Positions 21,966-45,335 of a stretch of DNA of 64,000 nucleotides are shown piece by piece (position 1 is the first letter of the stretch; every line of letters starts with the position of its first letter). The position numbers were made by a program, and so were the translations under genes. The notes under the pieces are model-generated. The model made no database searches. It worked only from the letters and a program-made list of their open reading frames with translations, and had not been told where the DNA came from. The DNA comes from Anoplopoma fimbria (lineage: Eukaryota; Chordata; Actinopteri; Perciformes; Anoplopomatidae): contig NC_072456.1 of assembly GCF_027596085.1 (NCBI RefSeq), positions 14,026,744-14,090,743 on the forward strand. Reading direction: 5' to 3'.

Positions 21966-24900
21966 AGTAGACTGCTGATCTGCATCTACAGACGTCTCCT
22001 GCAGTGACACAGGACAGAATATACTATGTGACTTGGATGTTATTACTGAAGTGCAACTATAAGACATGTTCAAGCCTTTATTTTGTGGCTTTGCCTCATA
22101 CAATCAGTGCTATGGCTTCATGTTTTAATCACTCATCACACTCAGATCCTCCCTCCAGCAGATCACCCATACAGGTCCTGGGAATTAATCAGTATGATGC
22201 TACAGGAATAGCATACAGCTCATTTCATCTGGAGGTTAAATTGACCAGAGACACAAGGAAGATCTAAAAATCATGCTTCTTATAATAGTGCACGGATATC
22301 ATAAGGTTTTACGAGATGATTTGTCTTTTGGCCTACAGGTAGGTTCAGACCCCCTCATCCTCCCTCAGTTACAGCTATGCCAACGTTAAACTAGCAGGAG
22401 GTTAGTTTTACATCAGGATAAACATCTGAAACACTAATCCGAGTTCCATGAAGCAATGACTAAATGATACTAATTCATGTTTGTAGCCTATTAAAGATCC
22501 TAGCGTGAGCCTTGGTGTATTTTGTCTCTACTGTTTTAGTCTTGAATGTATTTCATATTGCTGTCATCTCATGGTGTTGACCACCCTTGAACCCCTTTTT
22601 ACATTTAACGTTTATAACTGATTTAAACCTTCAGTGGTCCTGACAATGGCAATGAAAATAATCAACATTGTACCTTTTTCCAGCAGCTCATGGGTTCAGC
22701 AGCTTTCAGTTTTTCAGCTCAGGTTTTGTTTCTCTTCAGGACCATTAAAAAAAAAAAGAAAACAGCATGTAAGGAGTCTGTCACGGACTCTTAATTATCC
22801 ATCGATTATTCTTTTCGGTCTCCTAGACTTCGATATTATTGGTGCTGAACTTACCTGTGCATGTCATACACTGGGAATAGTGTGGTTCAAGGAGTTTCAG
22901 CGATGCAGGGAGGCAACAAACTGGTAACTGTATCATCATGATAGGGATGATGACTGAGATCCATCTGCAGGACTTTCTTTCCAGGATGTTGTTCAGTATG
23001 TCTCCCCAGAACCTTTTGCAGATTTGTTTCTCTCCCTGAACAGTTCAAGGACAGAATGCACAGTACTGACAGCCGCTGTTGATAAAAGACTAGAATGAGA
23101 AGGTTTAAACTTTATTTACTCTTGAAAAAGTGCTCACATTTATTTTGAAATGCCTCACTGCTCTGATCTTGAGGAAGCTGAAATAAATGCTACTTTGAAT
23201 GATTTATGGCCACTAGGGGGCAGAAAAACTCAAAAACAATTAGTCTGGTTTAATGCAATAATAATAATAATAATTATTAAGTCTTTCTCTTTTATCTTTG
23301 GTTAATATCTGGGCTTGAGCTTTAAAGACTCTGGAGGAGGTACACAAACCTCTTTTCATTATCAAATTTATACTTTCCAGGTAAAGACAGTTGCCTCCAC
23401 ATATTCCTCCTACATGTCCTGACCAGTGAAGTGATACTCAGATGTTTTAACTTGAGATAAACCAGTTTAAACTGGAACATATGGCTTTGGTTCCTTGATG
23501 CCATGCAGAGGACAGCACACCGTTTCTTGAACCTGAAACCTGCAGGTACCACACCCGTTTCCATAAATTACACAAAATATGACACTGCAAAGTGTGGCTA
23601 AAAATACAATTGAATATTTTTTTCTGTATTGCAAGGTTAATAAAAAGCATAATGCATAAATATATATACATAATTAAAGATATTCACCATGTTCAGTATT
23701 CCATAATGCATTTATTCCCTCCCTCCCCCAACATTTAAAAATACCATTTACTAACATAAGCAGACAAGACTGTGCATAGCTGCACTTCTGTACAACATTT
23801 TTGTACCTTGACACCATAAATAAAAATCTATGAACATCAGTTAAGTAAAAAGTTGGCCTCGAGATCAATTGCAGAAGTTTTACAAAGTAAGCTCCCCTTT
23901 CTCCATTCATTAACATTTACATCCCAGTTAAAGTTTTTACAGGAGAGAGCAACAATCCAAATGAACAGTTTTCTCCCAGTTAGCTCATTGTACAGAAACA
24001 AACAGCCATGTTTGTCTAAATCAGAATGAAACTACAACATCTAGGACATGTTGTAGTTTATGGATTTTAATATCTTGCCCACAAGCAAACAAGTCCTCCA
24101 TCCTGTGGTGCATTAGCACCAAAAAGGTTATACTTTTTTTTCACACTGCTTTTGGCAACATGAGGAAGAAAACACATGAAGAAATCTAAAAGAGTCTAAA
24201 AACATTCTCTGCAGCAGCAGACAGTGAGATCAACTACAAAAGGTTCAAACGTGATTTTTACGGTTTTCATCTCTGCAGGTTGCATGTGAATATTACATTC
24301 TTGAATGAAATGATTGTGTTGTATATTTATGATTAGTTTGGTTTCGATGCTGTCCGTCGATGTCACACTGCTGTTTAAAATGTAATCACGTTTCTCATCT
24401 GTTGAGTTAGATTTTAAGTGTTTCCCTCTGATCTTCACGTAAAACGTTTATATAAAACACACAGGGTTGAATGATAAGTCATTAACTTTATTTATTCAAT
24501 CTGATTTGCAGTCTCCATTTTATTTTAGCCATAAAAGGCTATTTGTACTGAAATATGTCATTGATAAGCTAATTTAGATTGTTTCTAAAAGCATTTATGA
24601 TGATTAAAAGTGAGCAGATCTCCCTCGTTGACATTTACGAAAATAGTTTGGCAACAATCAGCTTTCTAAGTTATCAAAGATCCACCTGTTGAAGACAAAG
24701 CTGTTTGAAAAATGGTCCGTAAATGTTCATGATTGCTTATTGTTTAGTAATATATCAGGACAAGTACTCATAAAGTTGTATTTTCAGACATCTGATTCTT
24801 CACATAACAGGAGTAAAAAGCAGGATATTACAGTGAAATAAACATCTAAATGTTTCTGATTGCTTGATGAATGTAATCCACTTTTCTTTAAGCTCCGTTT

Positions 24901-26296
24901 TGGACTTCACCTTGTCCTTTTAATAATCTAATTCTTTAGCTGTTTAACGGCCCACTTTGTTCTGCAGCCACTCAGTAAATCGATCTGCTGTTTCGGGAAG
25001 GTGCTTAAAACAGAAACTTGAAGGGAGTTGATGAGAGCATTGACATTAAACTATAGTAGATATGTGCAGGTGTAAAACCAAACAATCATAGAGTCATCAA
25101 TATTATGATTAACAGTTTAACTAAAAACAAAAACATCCCCGTAAATAAATGCTGCTTCTATGAAACGAATTATTTTAATCCATGCTGACAGAGTCTTGAT
25201 TCGACTACTTTGTCATTCATGAGGCCGCCATTTGTGGTGGGAGTTTCTAATATTTCGTTTTTTGTGTTTCTATTTTATCAAAGTCGAACACCACAAAGTA
25301 CAGCCTCAAAGTGTGCAACACACCAACTACAGCAGCAGTGTTACAATAAAATAGACATTTGATTAAGGCAATAATTATTCCAGGGCTGTTGAAATTCACT
25401 AAATGACAACATACAGGTGTTTTCTGGTCAGCCAGTCCAAAACAGCCAACTTTATATCTTTCTTTATAACTGACTAACAGCTTTGATTTCATTCCCTGCT
25501 GCAGAAAACCAGAGCAGCTACGGGTTCCCAAGCTCCTACAAACAATGTCAGCGACAAAATATTTCAGCACTTAAAATAGAACAATTACTGATACTATATT
25601 GTCTCTGGGAAGCCCCGAGCGTACCATCCTCACAGCGCTCGTATTCCTCTAGACTAAATAATGTGACAGTGTTTTAAATGTCAGAGAAGACAAAAAGTGC
25701 ACAAAAAAAAAAAAAAAAGAGGCAGGGCATATTATTAACGTCATAATCCCCTTAAGCAGATATACCAGGGACTACAGCTGAAAAATCAAGCTCACAGGCT
25801 AGAACTGGCACTTTAACAAAAAAAATCATTAACAAGCATCGTCCTTACTAAATAAATGAGCAGAAATACTACATTGATTTCGAATGCCGAGACATCTGAA
25901 TCACCAAAACAAAAAAAATAACCTTGTATAGCTGCGGTGAGATGCTCAATGTGCATCAGCGATCCTGCAATACAAAGAGTGACTGATGTTTCCTAAAAGT
26001 AAATAGATCTTCAAGCAGTGAAAAGGCTTTTCAATAATAAATGATTAGTTAACTATTTTGCAAACAGTGTAATCAATAGAGATTATCAACCTTTTTTAAT
26101 TATAGTTGAATCTTTAATTGCAAAACCAAACCTGTGATTTCATGCATGTCTCCTTTTGAATCTGTCCAGTGACCGTCTGACACAGTTACAAAAATGCTTG
26201 AAATTAAAACCCCATGATTTTAAGTCACCTGACAGACCGCCACAATCTGCATAACACAATTATGTTGTTGATTGATGTGCAAACTGGAACCAGTCC

Positions 26297-26328
<32 letters not shown>

Positions 26329-28193
26329 GAAAAACACGCAGAAGACGCAGCTTTGGTTTGGGCTGAAAAAAAGAAAAGAAATCACCTGACAGGAGAGAAA
26401 ATCTCCCCCTGCCTGAGAAGCTTTGCAAATCAATAAATACCAATAATCAATAAAAAAAAAGATTCTTTATCTCAAAACTGTGACAGCAAACATTACATTT
26501 TACATGGTTAGACTCCCTAAGAAAGATGAAACATGAGAATTATTACAGTACACCTACTGAAATGATGCTTTGTTTTGGTAAATCTAATTGTAACTTTTAC
26601 ATAAATGCTCCATGATAACAATTGGTGACCTTAATGTTTTATGTTGGGGAGAAGGACAGATGTTTGTTCATTGAGAGGTCATTGACAGTTCTGGGGGACA
26701 GAACTGGTCTCACTCTGAAAGTTTATCTTAGTTCAAAGATATGAAGACCGATAGTGGCAGTTAAAAACACTCGCTGACAAGTGTGACTGAATGTTAACTG
26801 ATCTGCTCGTGCAACAAGTTTTCAAGCATCAGTTTCTTGCAGATGCGATGACGGGATTTTTATTTTTTTATTTTTTGGGGGGGGCATTTTTGTTCATCAG
26901 GCACTTGTAATTTTAAGGGACGTTTGAGAGTGGTTGCAGTCTAAATGCTACTGTTGCCATGCTAATATGCTCACAATGACGATGCCAACGTGCTGATATT
27001 TATCATGTACATTTACCATGTTCACCATGTTAGTATAGCGTGCTCGTATGCTAACATTAACAGTAAACCAAGTACAGCTCAGGCTCATGGGAATTGTCAT
27101 TAGTTTTGCAGGAATTTAGTTACAAACATAAGTATTGGACACATTTTCACCTGTTGGAGGCGCTAGAACAAAGTCAGAGGATCACCAACATTATTACAAA
27201 TCATTCTGAGGGGGAAATGAATAACTGAAATGCAGTTTAAGACAATCCATCCAAAAGTTAAAACAGTATTTCACTTAAAACCACAACCATTATTGTTTTT
27301 GTGGCACCAGATGAAAAGTCAGTGTCATTTATCATCTGGGGGCTATGAATATCTGGTGTTTGACTAACATTGCCGTCCGTGGGGACACGGTGCTCGCATG
27401 GTGAAAAACGCCTGCATATTTAATTATAATGTCATCTGACCAAATCTACAAAATCTTATATAATTGAGCGTCGCCTAAAATCCTCCCATGTCTACAAAAA
27501 GTCCCGTCTGCATCAAGTGTTTGAGGAGTGCAACACGTATTATTCACTGAGGAGGATTCAAACAGATGGTTTCTCCTCACATCATCACAGGTGCCTCATG
27601 AAGAAAAATGACACCCCTAAATGTGAAATGCCTAAAACCAAAATGTTAAGGCCTTCCACTGAGACTTCTTTGTTACAAGTTGTAACATGACTGTTGTTTC
27701 GGTGCAAGTTAGCGTTCCCATTTAATAATTACAGCCAACATCCTTTCCTCTGAAAGTGAACAAAATAACCCAGAACCCCAAACTATGGCTGATTGTGAAA
27801 ACAAAACCTTTCTAGACATTGAGATGCAAATCTTTCATCAACTACCTTTTGCATGTCCACTTGCTCACCGGATAATATGACAGCTGAATCTGTCACCAAA
27901 ATGTCTGAAAACAGGTGATTTAACTTTGTTTCTTCTCAGACATCACATACAGTCGGTACCAAACTAATAAATAGACAATGACACACAGCGAAGCTGTCAG
28001 AAAGTGAAGTTTAGAAACGGAGGAGTGTGGGAGAGGTCACGTCACTGGCCATCTCATTCTTCCTATCCAGACCAAACAGCACTTGCCTTCAGTCTCGTGT
28101 TTGGAGCAGGGCTGTGTCCCGCTGCTGGGGAGGGGGGGGCGGCTACACAGTAATGTCTATGACAGCCACCCGGATGGAGGACAGACTCCTCCT
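21966..28193. other. Intergenic / likely long slc35e1 3' UTR, no gene seen
   Basis: No frame here looks coding. The right part probably includes the 3' untranslated region of slc35e1 (minus), whose length I cannot fix because several TTTATT (minus-strand AATAAA) sites occur. Repeats: poly(A) or A-rich runs at about 25703 and 26302-26328, and a stretch of the common teleost dispersed repeat at about 26925-27240 (GCTAATATGCTCACAATGAC, GTCATTAGTTTTGCAGG, AGTATTGGACAC). Confidence 0.5.
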
Positions 28194-35387
<7,194 letters not shown>

Positions 35388-35480
35388 CTTCCAGCGCGGA
35401 GTGACGAGTCACCGGCGGTGTGCGTGTCTGGCTCATCGGGGGGAGAAAAGCGCTGCTCGACTACCAACAATGTACACACA

Positions 35481-37607
35481 CGGCTTCCGTAGACAGGTTT
35501 CACAATAAAAGCATTTAAAAGGACATGCGTTTATTAAATGAAATGAGATGTGAGCTGCATTCAAAATGGTAGATCTTGGAGTTTGAATTTCTATAATCTA
35601 CCATTTAAATAATTACATTAATAAAAACAAATGCATTTAAAACATTGGAACAAACCATTTGCCACTTCAGCAAACATTGAGCTGGAAGTGCATAAAAAAA
35701 AGGCCCATTCCCTGTGTTAAAAGTAAAACAAATAGAAGCACATTGTGAAATAACTTATAATAAAAATATATCATTAACATAACCATGAAATTATGAATTG
35801 TAAGTTCATTATATTTTTATTCAATTCCTGTATTTTTTTCAAAATTTCCTTTTTCCCCCATTTTATTTCACAATGCCACGTTTGCTTGAAAGATTAATTT
35901 GAAAATAATGGTATTTATAAAATAGTTGCCAACCATTTTTATTTTGAACTAATTGAACAAATCAGCTACAACTGCACGTACAGGCGGCAAATTGCATTAA
36001 AGAGTGCATTGTGAACTGTTCAATGTTTTCATGAGCATAGGAATGTTGTTGCCAACAACTTCTGAGTATAAACAGAGTGTGGAAATTAATTTGTCAGTTA
36101 GATTAATGCAAGTATTTGCAAAGAGCAAGCAGTAAACAAGAACAAAGTAGACAATGACAATACCTTCAGCTTTTTTTATTAACACATATCAACATGTCCA
36201 CTTAAAGGACTTAGTAGCAAATATCTTCTCTTCTGCATTCGATGGAACACAAAAGGCTAATTTCTTCACATTCACTAAGGCTCTGTCTTTAGTGAAAACA
36301 CAGGTTTCCATAAGGCAAACAATATCTACAGGAATGATATTAAGTACTTTATCCAGCATGTCAATTTATGTCTCATTTCTTCCTGAACAGTACAAAGATG
36401 CAAGCTAGTAGCATTAACTGCTCTGCAATTTAAATTCATATTTTACAGCCTAAATACACAGTAAAGGGAAAAGGCAAGTATAAAATAAAGTTCACATTAT
36501 CAGAATGTGTCATTTTGGACAGTTTCCTGTGTAAGGTAGGTCGGCGCATCAGCAGGAAAAGGTTGGACTGTCACTGCAGCATCACTGAACCAATTCTGAA
36601 TAAAACAAAATCTAACAAAAATGTTTGTGGAGCCTGAACATGTATATAAATCTTAAAATGAATATGTAAATAGAAATAAATATCATACATGACAGCCACA
36701 TTTCTTATCAGCGACGTGCATTTTTCAACCACCATACTAGCCTTTCTTTCTCGCACACCCCAACTGAACAGTCACATCTGGCAGTTTCATGTCACTTTAT
36801 TAAACAGCATTCAAACCTAACAACACAAGAACAATAGTCAAATGTTTTAAAGCTGATTTGTCAGTTATTTTTCTGCTAAAAATGGCTGCAAGAGACAGTT
36901 TTGCGATGGGTAAACAGCGGTTCTAAAGGTGTAATGATAAAAGTTGTTCACAGTAGTAGATAGTTGTTAAAACCAATGGTAATGATGATAGCTACCTAAA
37001 GGTAGCATTCATTTCAGCTTTAACAGCTAAATAGCGTTCAATATGCATGAGCAATCGTAACAATACCTTATTGGCAGGCGTATCGGTTTGTTGTCCGCTC
37101 CAATTATGTAGCTTACTACTCCCTATTGAAAGGTGTTTGAGTTGGTTATTCCCATTTTTTTTTAAACTTTAACTAAAAATGTAACAAAAATTTAAAATAA
37201 ATGAGACCGCTCTGTGGACCAGATGTAGGTAGATGCACACAATTAAGTTAAGTCACATTCAATGGGGCATGTGAATAACTTAACACAAATAAAATGTTTG
37301 TTTAATGGGTTGTCCTTTCCCATACAAAGAATGGCAGGTTTTGGGAACACCCACAACTAAATGGTCAGATAATGCATAGCCTCGTTCCTTCGTGCCGTCC
37401 TAACACACATGTCCAAAAACTCCTAAAACACTGATTAAACCCCCTGTATTCCACACGCAGCCAAGCAGGCAGCACACTGATTCCACTTTCACCAATGGTG
37501 TGAAACAGCAGCGTACACTGATATAAAAAACCTTCACACGCGCAGAGTTGCTCCGCCGTACGAGGAAGGCATCTTACAACTTCCAATTTAGAAACCCTAC
37601 TTCAGTT
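35481..37607. other. AT-rich spacer, probably med26 3' UTR
   Basis: Lies downstream of med26 and upstream of slc35e1, both minus. No coding frame is supported. A minus-strand AATAAA (TTTATT at 36175-36180) about 1.4 kb past the med26 stop is one candidate polyadenylation signal; others occur further left. Confidence 0.4.
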
Positions 37608-40600
37608 TCAATCCAGACAGACGTACGGCAGAATGTTCAACCTGCTCTCATCTCCATGCGGGTCTAAAGAGATGCACTCTGTCCAGTCATACCAAGTACC
37701 CTTTGTGTCATAGCAACCGTTAACCCCGGACCAGTGCTGCTTGTGTAATCTGTTCAGGTCTTCATTGACGACCTCTCTGCTTACCCCCGGTAAATCCCTG
37801 GCTGGGAGCTCTGGTGCCAACACGTGTGTTTTCTTGACATCTGTACTTCGGTGTTCCTCTTTTTTCAAGAACTCTGTCATGAAAAAGTGTGCACCAGGGG
37901 TGTTTGCGCCTGACGATGTCAGCACATTGCTTTGCTGGCTAAGGTACGACTGGATGATTTCGCTCCTCGACAGCTCTTTCCAGTCGGTCTGCTGGAAGGG
38001 ACTGGGAGAGACTGTAGGATTCTGCTTCGGCTGTTCTGACCCCTGAGACTCAGGTCTGTGGGCCGGTCTGATCTCCCCCTCCTGGCAAGACTCCTTTTGA
38101 AAGGAGGATTTTATCTGTCCTGTTACAGGGTCAAATGTCAGTCTCCTGTCTTTTAACCTGACAGGTTTAGTGCCATCCTCCACGGTCTCTCCATCTAAAT
38201 TTATCACATGGTCCTTAGGCCTATATTTCTGTCTTTTCCTTTTCTCTGTATTGCTAACTGTACCATCGTCTTCCAAACCGAGCACATCACTGCAGGACGA
38301 GGCAAAAGACTTGGGAAGAGACGTACTGGGAGGCCTGCTTTGAGAATCCAAATCTGAACCGCCTGTGTGCAAACCCTGAACACAACCAGTGAAAGGCTGA
38401 GTGGAAGGCTCCAGCCCAGAGGTGTCCACAGACCCAGGCCTCACAGCGGGGATAGAAAGAACCTGTGCCTGTGACGCAGCCTGTTTGACACCTGCTTCCT
38501 GTTTTGGAGTTTGAGGACCGTGCAGGGAACAGCGTGGGCTTCTGGGTCGATGCTGCCCCCCAGAGAAAGCTTTCTCCTGTCTGGCTTGTTGCTGCAAAAC
38601 TGATGCTTTTAGCAAAGAAGAGGTGCTAGGAGGCTTGATGTATCCTGGGGCACTTGGATGAGGTTTAACAGCATTGACTGGGATTTTATTTAGCCTTTCA
38701 CCGTCCAAAGGCTCAGGAATCTCCCTGTCCAAAGGCTGATGTGCATGAGTATCCGTAAAAACTTCAGAGCTACCACCAATTCCATTGGTTGTCAGCTGTT
38801 TGGAGTTTTGTATCTTATCATTAAGAGTAGTTTTGGATATCTTGGCTGGTAAGAGCTGTCCTTCCTTCTGGTCACCCTTACGTTTCCTGTTGCTCGGTTT
38901 CTCCACCCTCGGCGAGTGACAGTTGTTGAAGTCATTTCTGTTCTTCAACTCTGGACCTGTTTTACCTGATGGTGTGGTTGCAGCTGTGGTGGAGATGCAG
39001 GGATGAGCACCACCATTGGAAGACCATGATGCACCGCTGTGACCTTTGGACAACACCTCACCCTTTCCGGGCTCAATTAGCTTCTGCCAGTTTCGCAGGA
39101 GCTTCTTGGCCCTTTTTGCAAGGTCCTCATTCTTGGTTTTCTTCCGGACATCATTGATGAGCTTGCCAAGACGGGTTTCCTTTCAGGAGATAAGATTTGT
39201 ATTAAAAAACCACAATGACCAGAAAGGATTTAACTGCATGTAATTTTGTATTCACATAGTGTATGTCTGAATGTAACCCACCTCCAGTGCCTCTTTGGTG
39301 ATAGGATATTTCTCCAAAAAGGAGATCACCTCCATAACTACCACCAGGTTGCATATCTGCTGAAAAGACGCATAAGTTGATATATTACAATACTGACACA
39401 TCAAAATATTGTCAGCATTACAACAACAGCGGCCACGTACAGTTGTTTCTATGTAGATGTTGCAATTTGTGATTCAGAACCTTACAGGTCCAATTAATAT
39501 AAGTTCTCCAGAAATAGAAAGAAAGTCCGTTAGAAGGTCAAAGCATGATTTGAATAGACTTTCAGATGTGCACCTGGATGTCAAGAGTACTTCTACTGGT
39601 TTCAGGCTTAATATGACAAACTGAGATTGTATGCAAATATAACATTTTTTCCCACAAGAAGATAGAAGTAAGATAGAAGATTACTTTACTGTGGTAGAAC
39701 CCCCCTTTAATATCTCCAGTAGTGATGTACCATTGCAGGCAATGTTGTTAATCAATGAGGGTGGCTTTTGGCAATCTTGGATTTGTTAGTTGTTAATTAG
39801 TAATGCCGCATCAATGTTATATGAAATACTTATGTTGGGCATTTAATTAGCTGGATTAGCCCAAAACCACATTCCTGTGAGATTATTAATATACATCATA
39901 TCAGCCCCCCTTAACACCATCTGAAAGCATCTGTATGATCATTATTATGCAGAGGATATCTACAATCAAACACATCAGCTCATTAAGTTATGTGCTAAAA
40001 TCTTTAAACGCAGCAGTGAAGTATACACTATACTACAAAATGTCATGCTTAAATGTCTCCCAAAGTTAAAGCAAATATCATCTCCAAGCTTCAGTTAATC
40101 AAGTTTATAAGATTGCAGTTGTGTTTTCACAGCATCTTTGGATGACTAGCAAATAACCAGAGGCACACTGCAAAACTTAATATTCACTGGATGCGTTGCA
40201 GTCTGGCTGAACCATGGAAAAGTGCTGTAACATATCATCAGAAACTCATCGACTGTATGATGGAGAAGAGTATGGATGATAATTAAATCTATGTGAAGAT
40301 CACTTGATCCTACTGAAAGCCCCAATGAATCAATGTCCCTGCCACTAAAGGGACCTACCTATGGATCTACCTCCTACCTGGTAGCTCAGTTTAGTGTGTC
40401 CAGTCCCTTTAAGTGTGCACAGTAAGCCGACATGGCTGCATCAACCTTAGCCAGCAGCAGTCAGACAGCTAGGCGCAGGAATGCCCGGCATTAGTTACTT
40501 TGGCTCACTAGTGGTGTTAGCCAGCTAATTAGCAGGGAAACACCAACTCGCCGGAGACTGCCTGCCCCCACTTGGTCAACCCAGAGTCGGCTTGGCCTTG

Positions 40601-40726
40601 TTGTCTGCCTTTCTGCGCCCAGTTCGTCCTCTGGAAACCAGCGGCTATACTCACATTGCTCTGGCCGTCGATGGCCTGCAGCAGCCGGTCTCTCATCACC
40701 TGCGGAGTGGCTGTAGCCGCTGTCAT
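37608..40726 (-). CDS. med26: Mediator complex subunit 26 (three exons, 572 aa)
   Basis: Metazoan Mediator subunit that bridges Mediator to TFIID and to elongation factors (super elongation complex) in the nucleus. Minus-strand coding exons are 40655-40726 (24 codons), 39282-39356 (25 codons) and 37608-39179 (524 codons with stop), all phase 0 joints. The N-terminal TFIIS/LW-type helical domain spans roughly residues 8-87: MRDRLLQAIDGQSN, VVVMEVISFLEKYPIT, ETRLGKLINDVRKKTK, LAKRAKKLLRNWQKLIEP. A long low-complexity Ser/Pro/Lys middle follows, with KIPVNAVKPHPSAPG-like text. Next come conserved islands NLDGETVEDGTKPVRLK, LTFDPVTGQIK, DWKELSRSEIIQSYLS and NTPGAHFFMTEFLK. The MED26 C-terminal domain ends WYDWTECISLDPHGD and LNILPYVCLD. 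Human MED26 is about 600 aa, so length is normal. The start lies in a GC-rich promoter region (about 40.55-41.05 kb). Confidence 0.97.
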
Positions 40727-41235
40727 CGCCTGGCGGTGTCGCGGGTCAGGACGGACTCAAGACAGCAGAATCCCCCGAAGAGGAGGCGGCGACGGCGAAC
40801 CAGCCGACACTCACAGGCCCGACGGGAGGTCTTCTCCGGGAGCGAGCACCATGTTTTATGATGCTTTTATTTTTGTTTTCATTTGCTGCCGTCACGATTT
40901 TAATAATTCGGACGACGGGGCAGTGAGAAAACCTCTCCGGGAATCGGCTACCCCCCCTCGGCTGGTAGCCTCCTCCTCTCCGCTCTTCTCATCGGGCTTT
41001 TTGTCAAGCGCTCTCGCAAAGCATGATGGGAGACTTTTACGTAACCAATTGTTCACATCCGATCCGTTCTGAGAGAGATCCCCATGTGAAGGATGTCGCG
41101 TCAAAGGAAACAATAGTGTGGTCTGCAAGACAAAGGTTCTCTGTGTTTTGTTTGGGTTTTCATTCCTACATGTCATACTGTAACAGATTCCCGTTAGAGT
41201 TTCCAAAACCATATTTTGGACATGCAGGTAGGATT

Positions 41236-41745
41236 CGGATAATTATAAATATTATGCAAAACCTTTCATTCAAAGATATATCAGATTTATATCTTAAGAT
41301 AATCCTAAATGCAATTCTTGTTAAGACAAAATTCCTCTTCAAAACATTTGTATTAAAAAAAGAAATACATGAATATGAATATTTATTTGCAACTAAGATA
41401 AGGCTTGCAGAATCAGTAATCTCTTTTAAATCACTTCTTAAAACACATTTTTACAGAATGGCTTTTATGTGATGTCGTTTTAATGTTTCGTTTTCATTTG
41501 GTTTTAGTATTTTATCTTATATTCGTTTACTATATTTGACCTATTTCACTTGATTTTATTTATTTTGTTCGTTTGTTTGATTGTCACTTGTTATTTCATT
41601 TTGTTTCTTGTTTAGTTTTATCCTAACGATTGTTCTTAATGTTTCTTCTATTGCACTGTTTTGCTGGCTTGTCTGTCGAAGCACTTTGTAAACCTTGTTT
41701 TTAAAAGGTGCTATATAAATAAAGTTATTATTATTATTATTATTA
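41236..41745 (+). mobile_element. LINE 3'-end fragment
   Basis: The reading frame ends with a tail (LAESVISFKSLLKTHFYRMAF) typical of the C-terminus of fish LINE ORF2 proteins, stop at 41470-41472. After a T-rich 3' UTR the element ends GGTGCTATATAAATAAAG followed by (TTA)n. Everything upstream of the C-terminus is missing, so this is a 5'-truncated insertion upstream of med26. Confidence 0.7.
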
Positions 41746-43184
41746 ACTCACCCTTATTAAAAAAAAGGATTTTGATTTTATTTAAAAAAAAATCTATATT
41801 GATATATCTCATATGTATTGCTCCTTTCTTTCACTGCCACTTGATAGCACTGGTGCCTCGTTGGGATTTGAAGAACTAGTGTTAATAAGATCTGACACAA
41901 CAATACAAGACTAGAGTGGTTGCAATCCTCAAAGAGTGAGCGGAGAAATATATCTCTCGAGGAAATGATCCCAACTGAGTCCACACAGAGAACTTGACAT
42001 TCATTCTATTTATTTCCATACATACATTACAAAAGCCAAGGACCTTTTTGTTATTAAGAGATAATTGACAATTTTACTTTATTTGTTCAATTTAATTGTC
42101 ATTGACAGTCTAAAGTAGCAGTTTCAATTTTAATATAAAATATATATGACAGCAAAGTATGTTATTTTTTTTAATATAAACTCCCCCAAACTGTATAGTG
42201 AGATGAGTGTACAGTACATACTGTATACAATTAGTCTGTAGTATATATTAAGTATTATTAGGAGGAAGATTCATGGCATCAGTTTATAACATTGACAAAA
42301 CTGTATCTAATGTGTAATGAGGTCAGAATAGGCTCAAGCATCCCTTGTGACAATAGACAGGCATAACCATACAAGTCAATTAACAGACCTTGGATAAGAA
42401 AACTGTGTATTTGTATAGTTGGGAATAAGGACACATTTACATTGTAGGGCATATACATGTTATTACAGCACCAGTCCCAGAATGAAAGGAAATGGCTTCT
42501 TTTTTTCTGTTTTAAATCTGCATTAACATAGTCTCTATCGACCTTCACTACACTAGATCATAACAGCTGGTGCGTACATTTGTAGCTGTTTGTACAGAGG
42601 AGATGTAGAGTTCATTAAGCGACCGTGAAAACAGTGAATTAAGCTGAACTGTGACAGGTGTGCAAGTAAAAGAGAGAATGTTTAAGCAAGATGATCTTGG
42701 TAAGTCACAAGATTCTCCCCCTGCTTTAGTTAATCTGTTTACTTCGGGACCTTTAATGATGACACACATAAAAAGTCTCATAAAAACATTTTACATCCTG
42801 ACAGTGAAGTTATCCATAATTTTTAACCATGCTGTTTTGTTTAAAAGCAAACTGAGAGGCTGGAGAAAAAAAACCTCAAGTTCCATAAAGAAGCGCAGCG
42901 GCAAATTACAATACATATCCAGGAAAGGCAATGGTGCTGGTGCAGTTACAGTTACATTAGGGGGGGTACAAATGTAACAACTTCTCTACGACAAAATAAA
43001 TAAAGCAATTCATAAATTCCTGTACAGCCAGAAGCAGATTTACAATTTGGGGTTGTAGAGAAAATGCAACTTAATTACAGTTTAAAGGGCCAAAATAACG
43101 TTAAACTCCGATTAGGGAGAAGTTTATAGCATCCACATTGGAGAATCAGCATCCTGATGGAGGTCCAGTTGCCACAAATTTTGA
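41746..43184. other. Spacer between LINE fragment and smim7 stop, no gene seen
   Basis: AT-rich, no supported coding sequence. The right part is presumably smim7 3' untranslated region on the minus strand. Confidence 0.4.

Positions 43185-45335
<2,151 letters not shown>

Noticed and set aside
40572..41072. 166-aa plus-strand frame over the med26 first exon
   Set aside because: Antisense shadow in a GC-rich promoter; no domain and no conserved motif.
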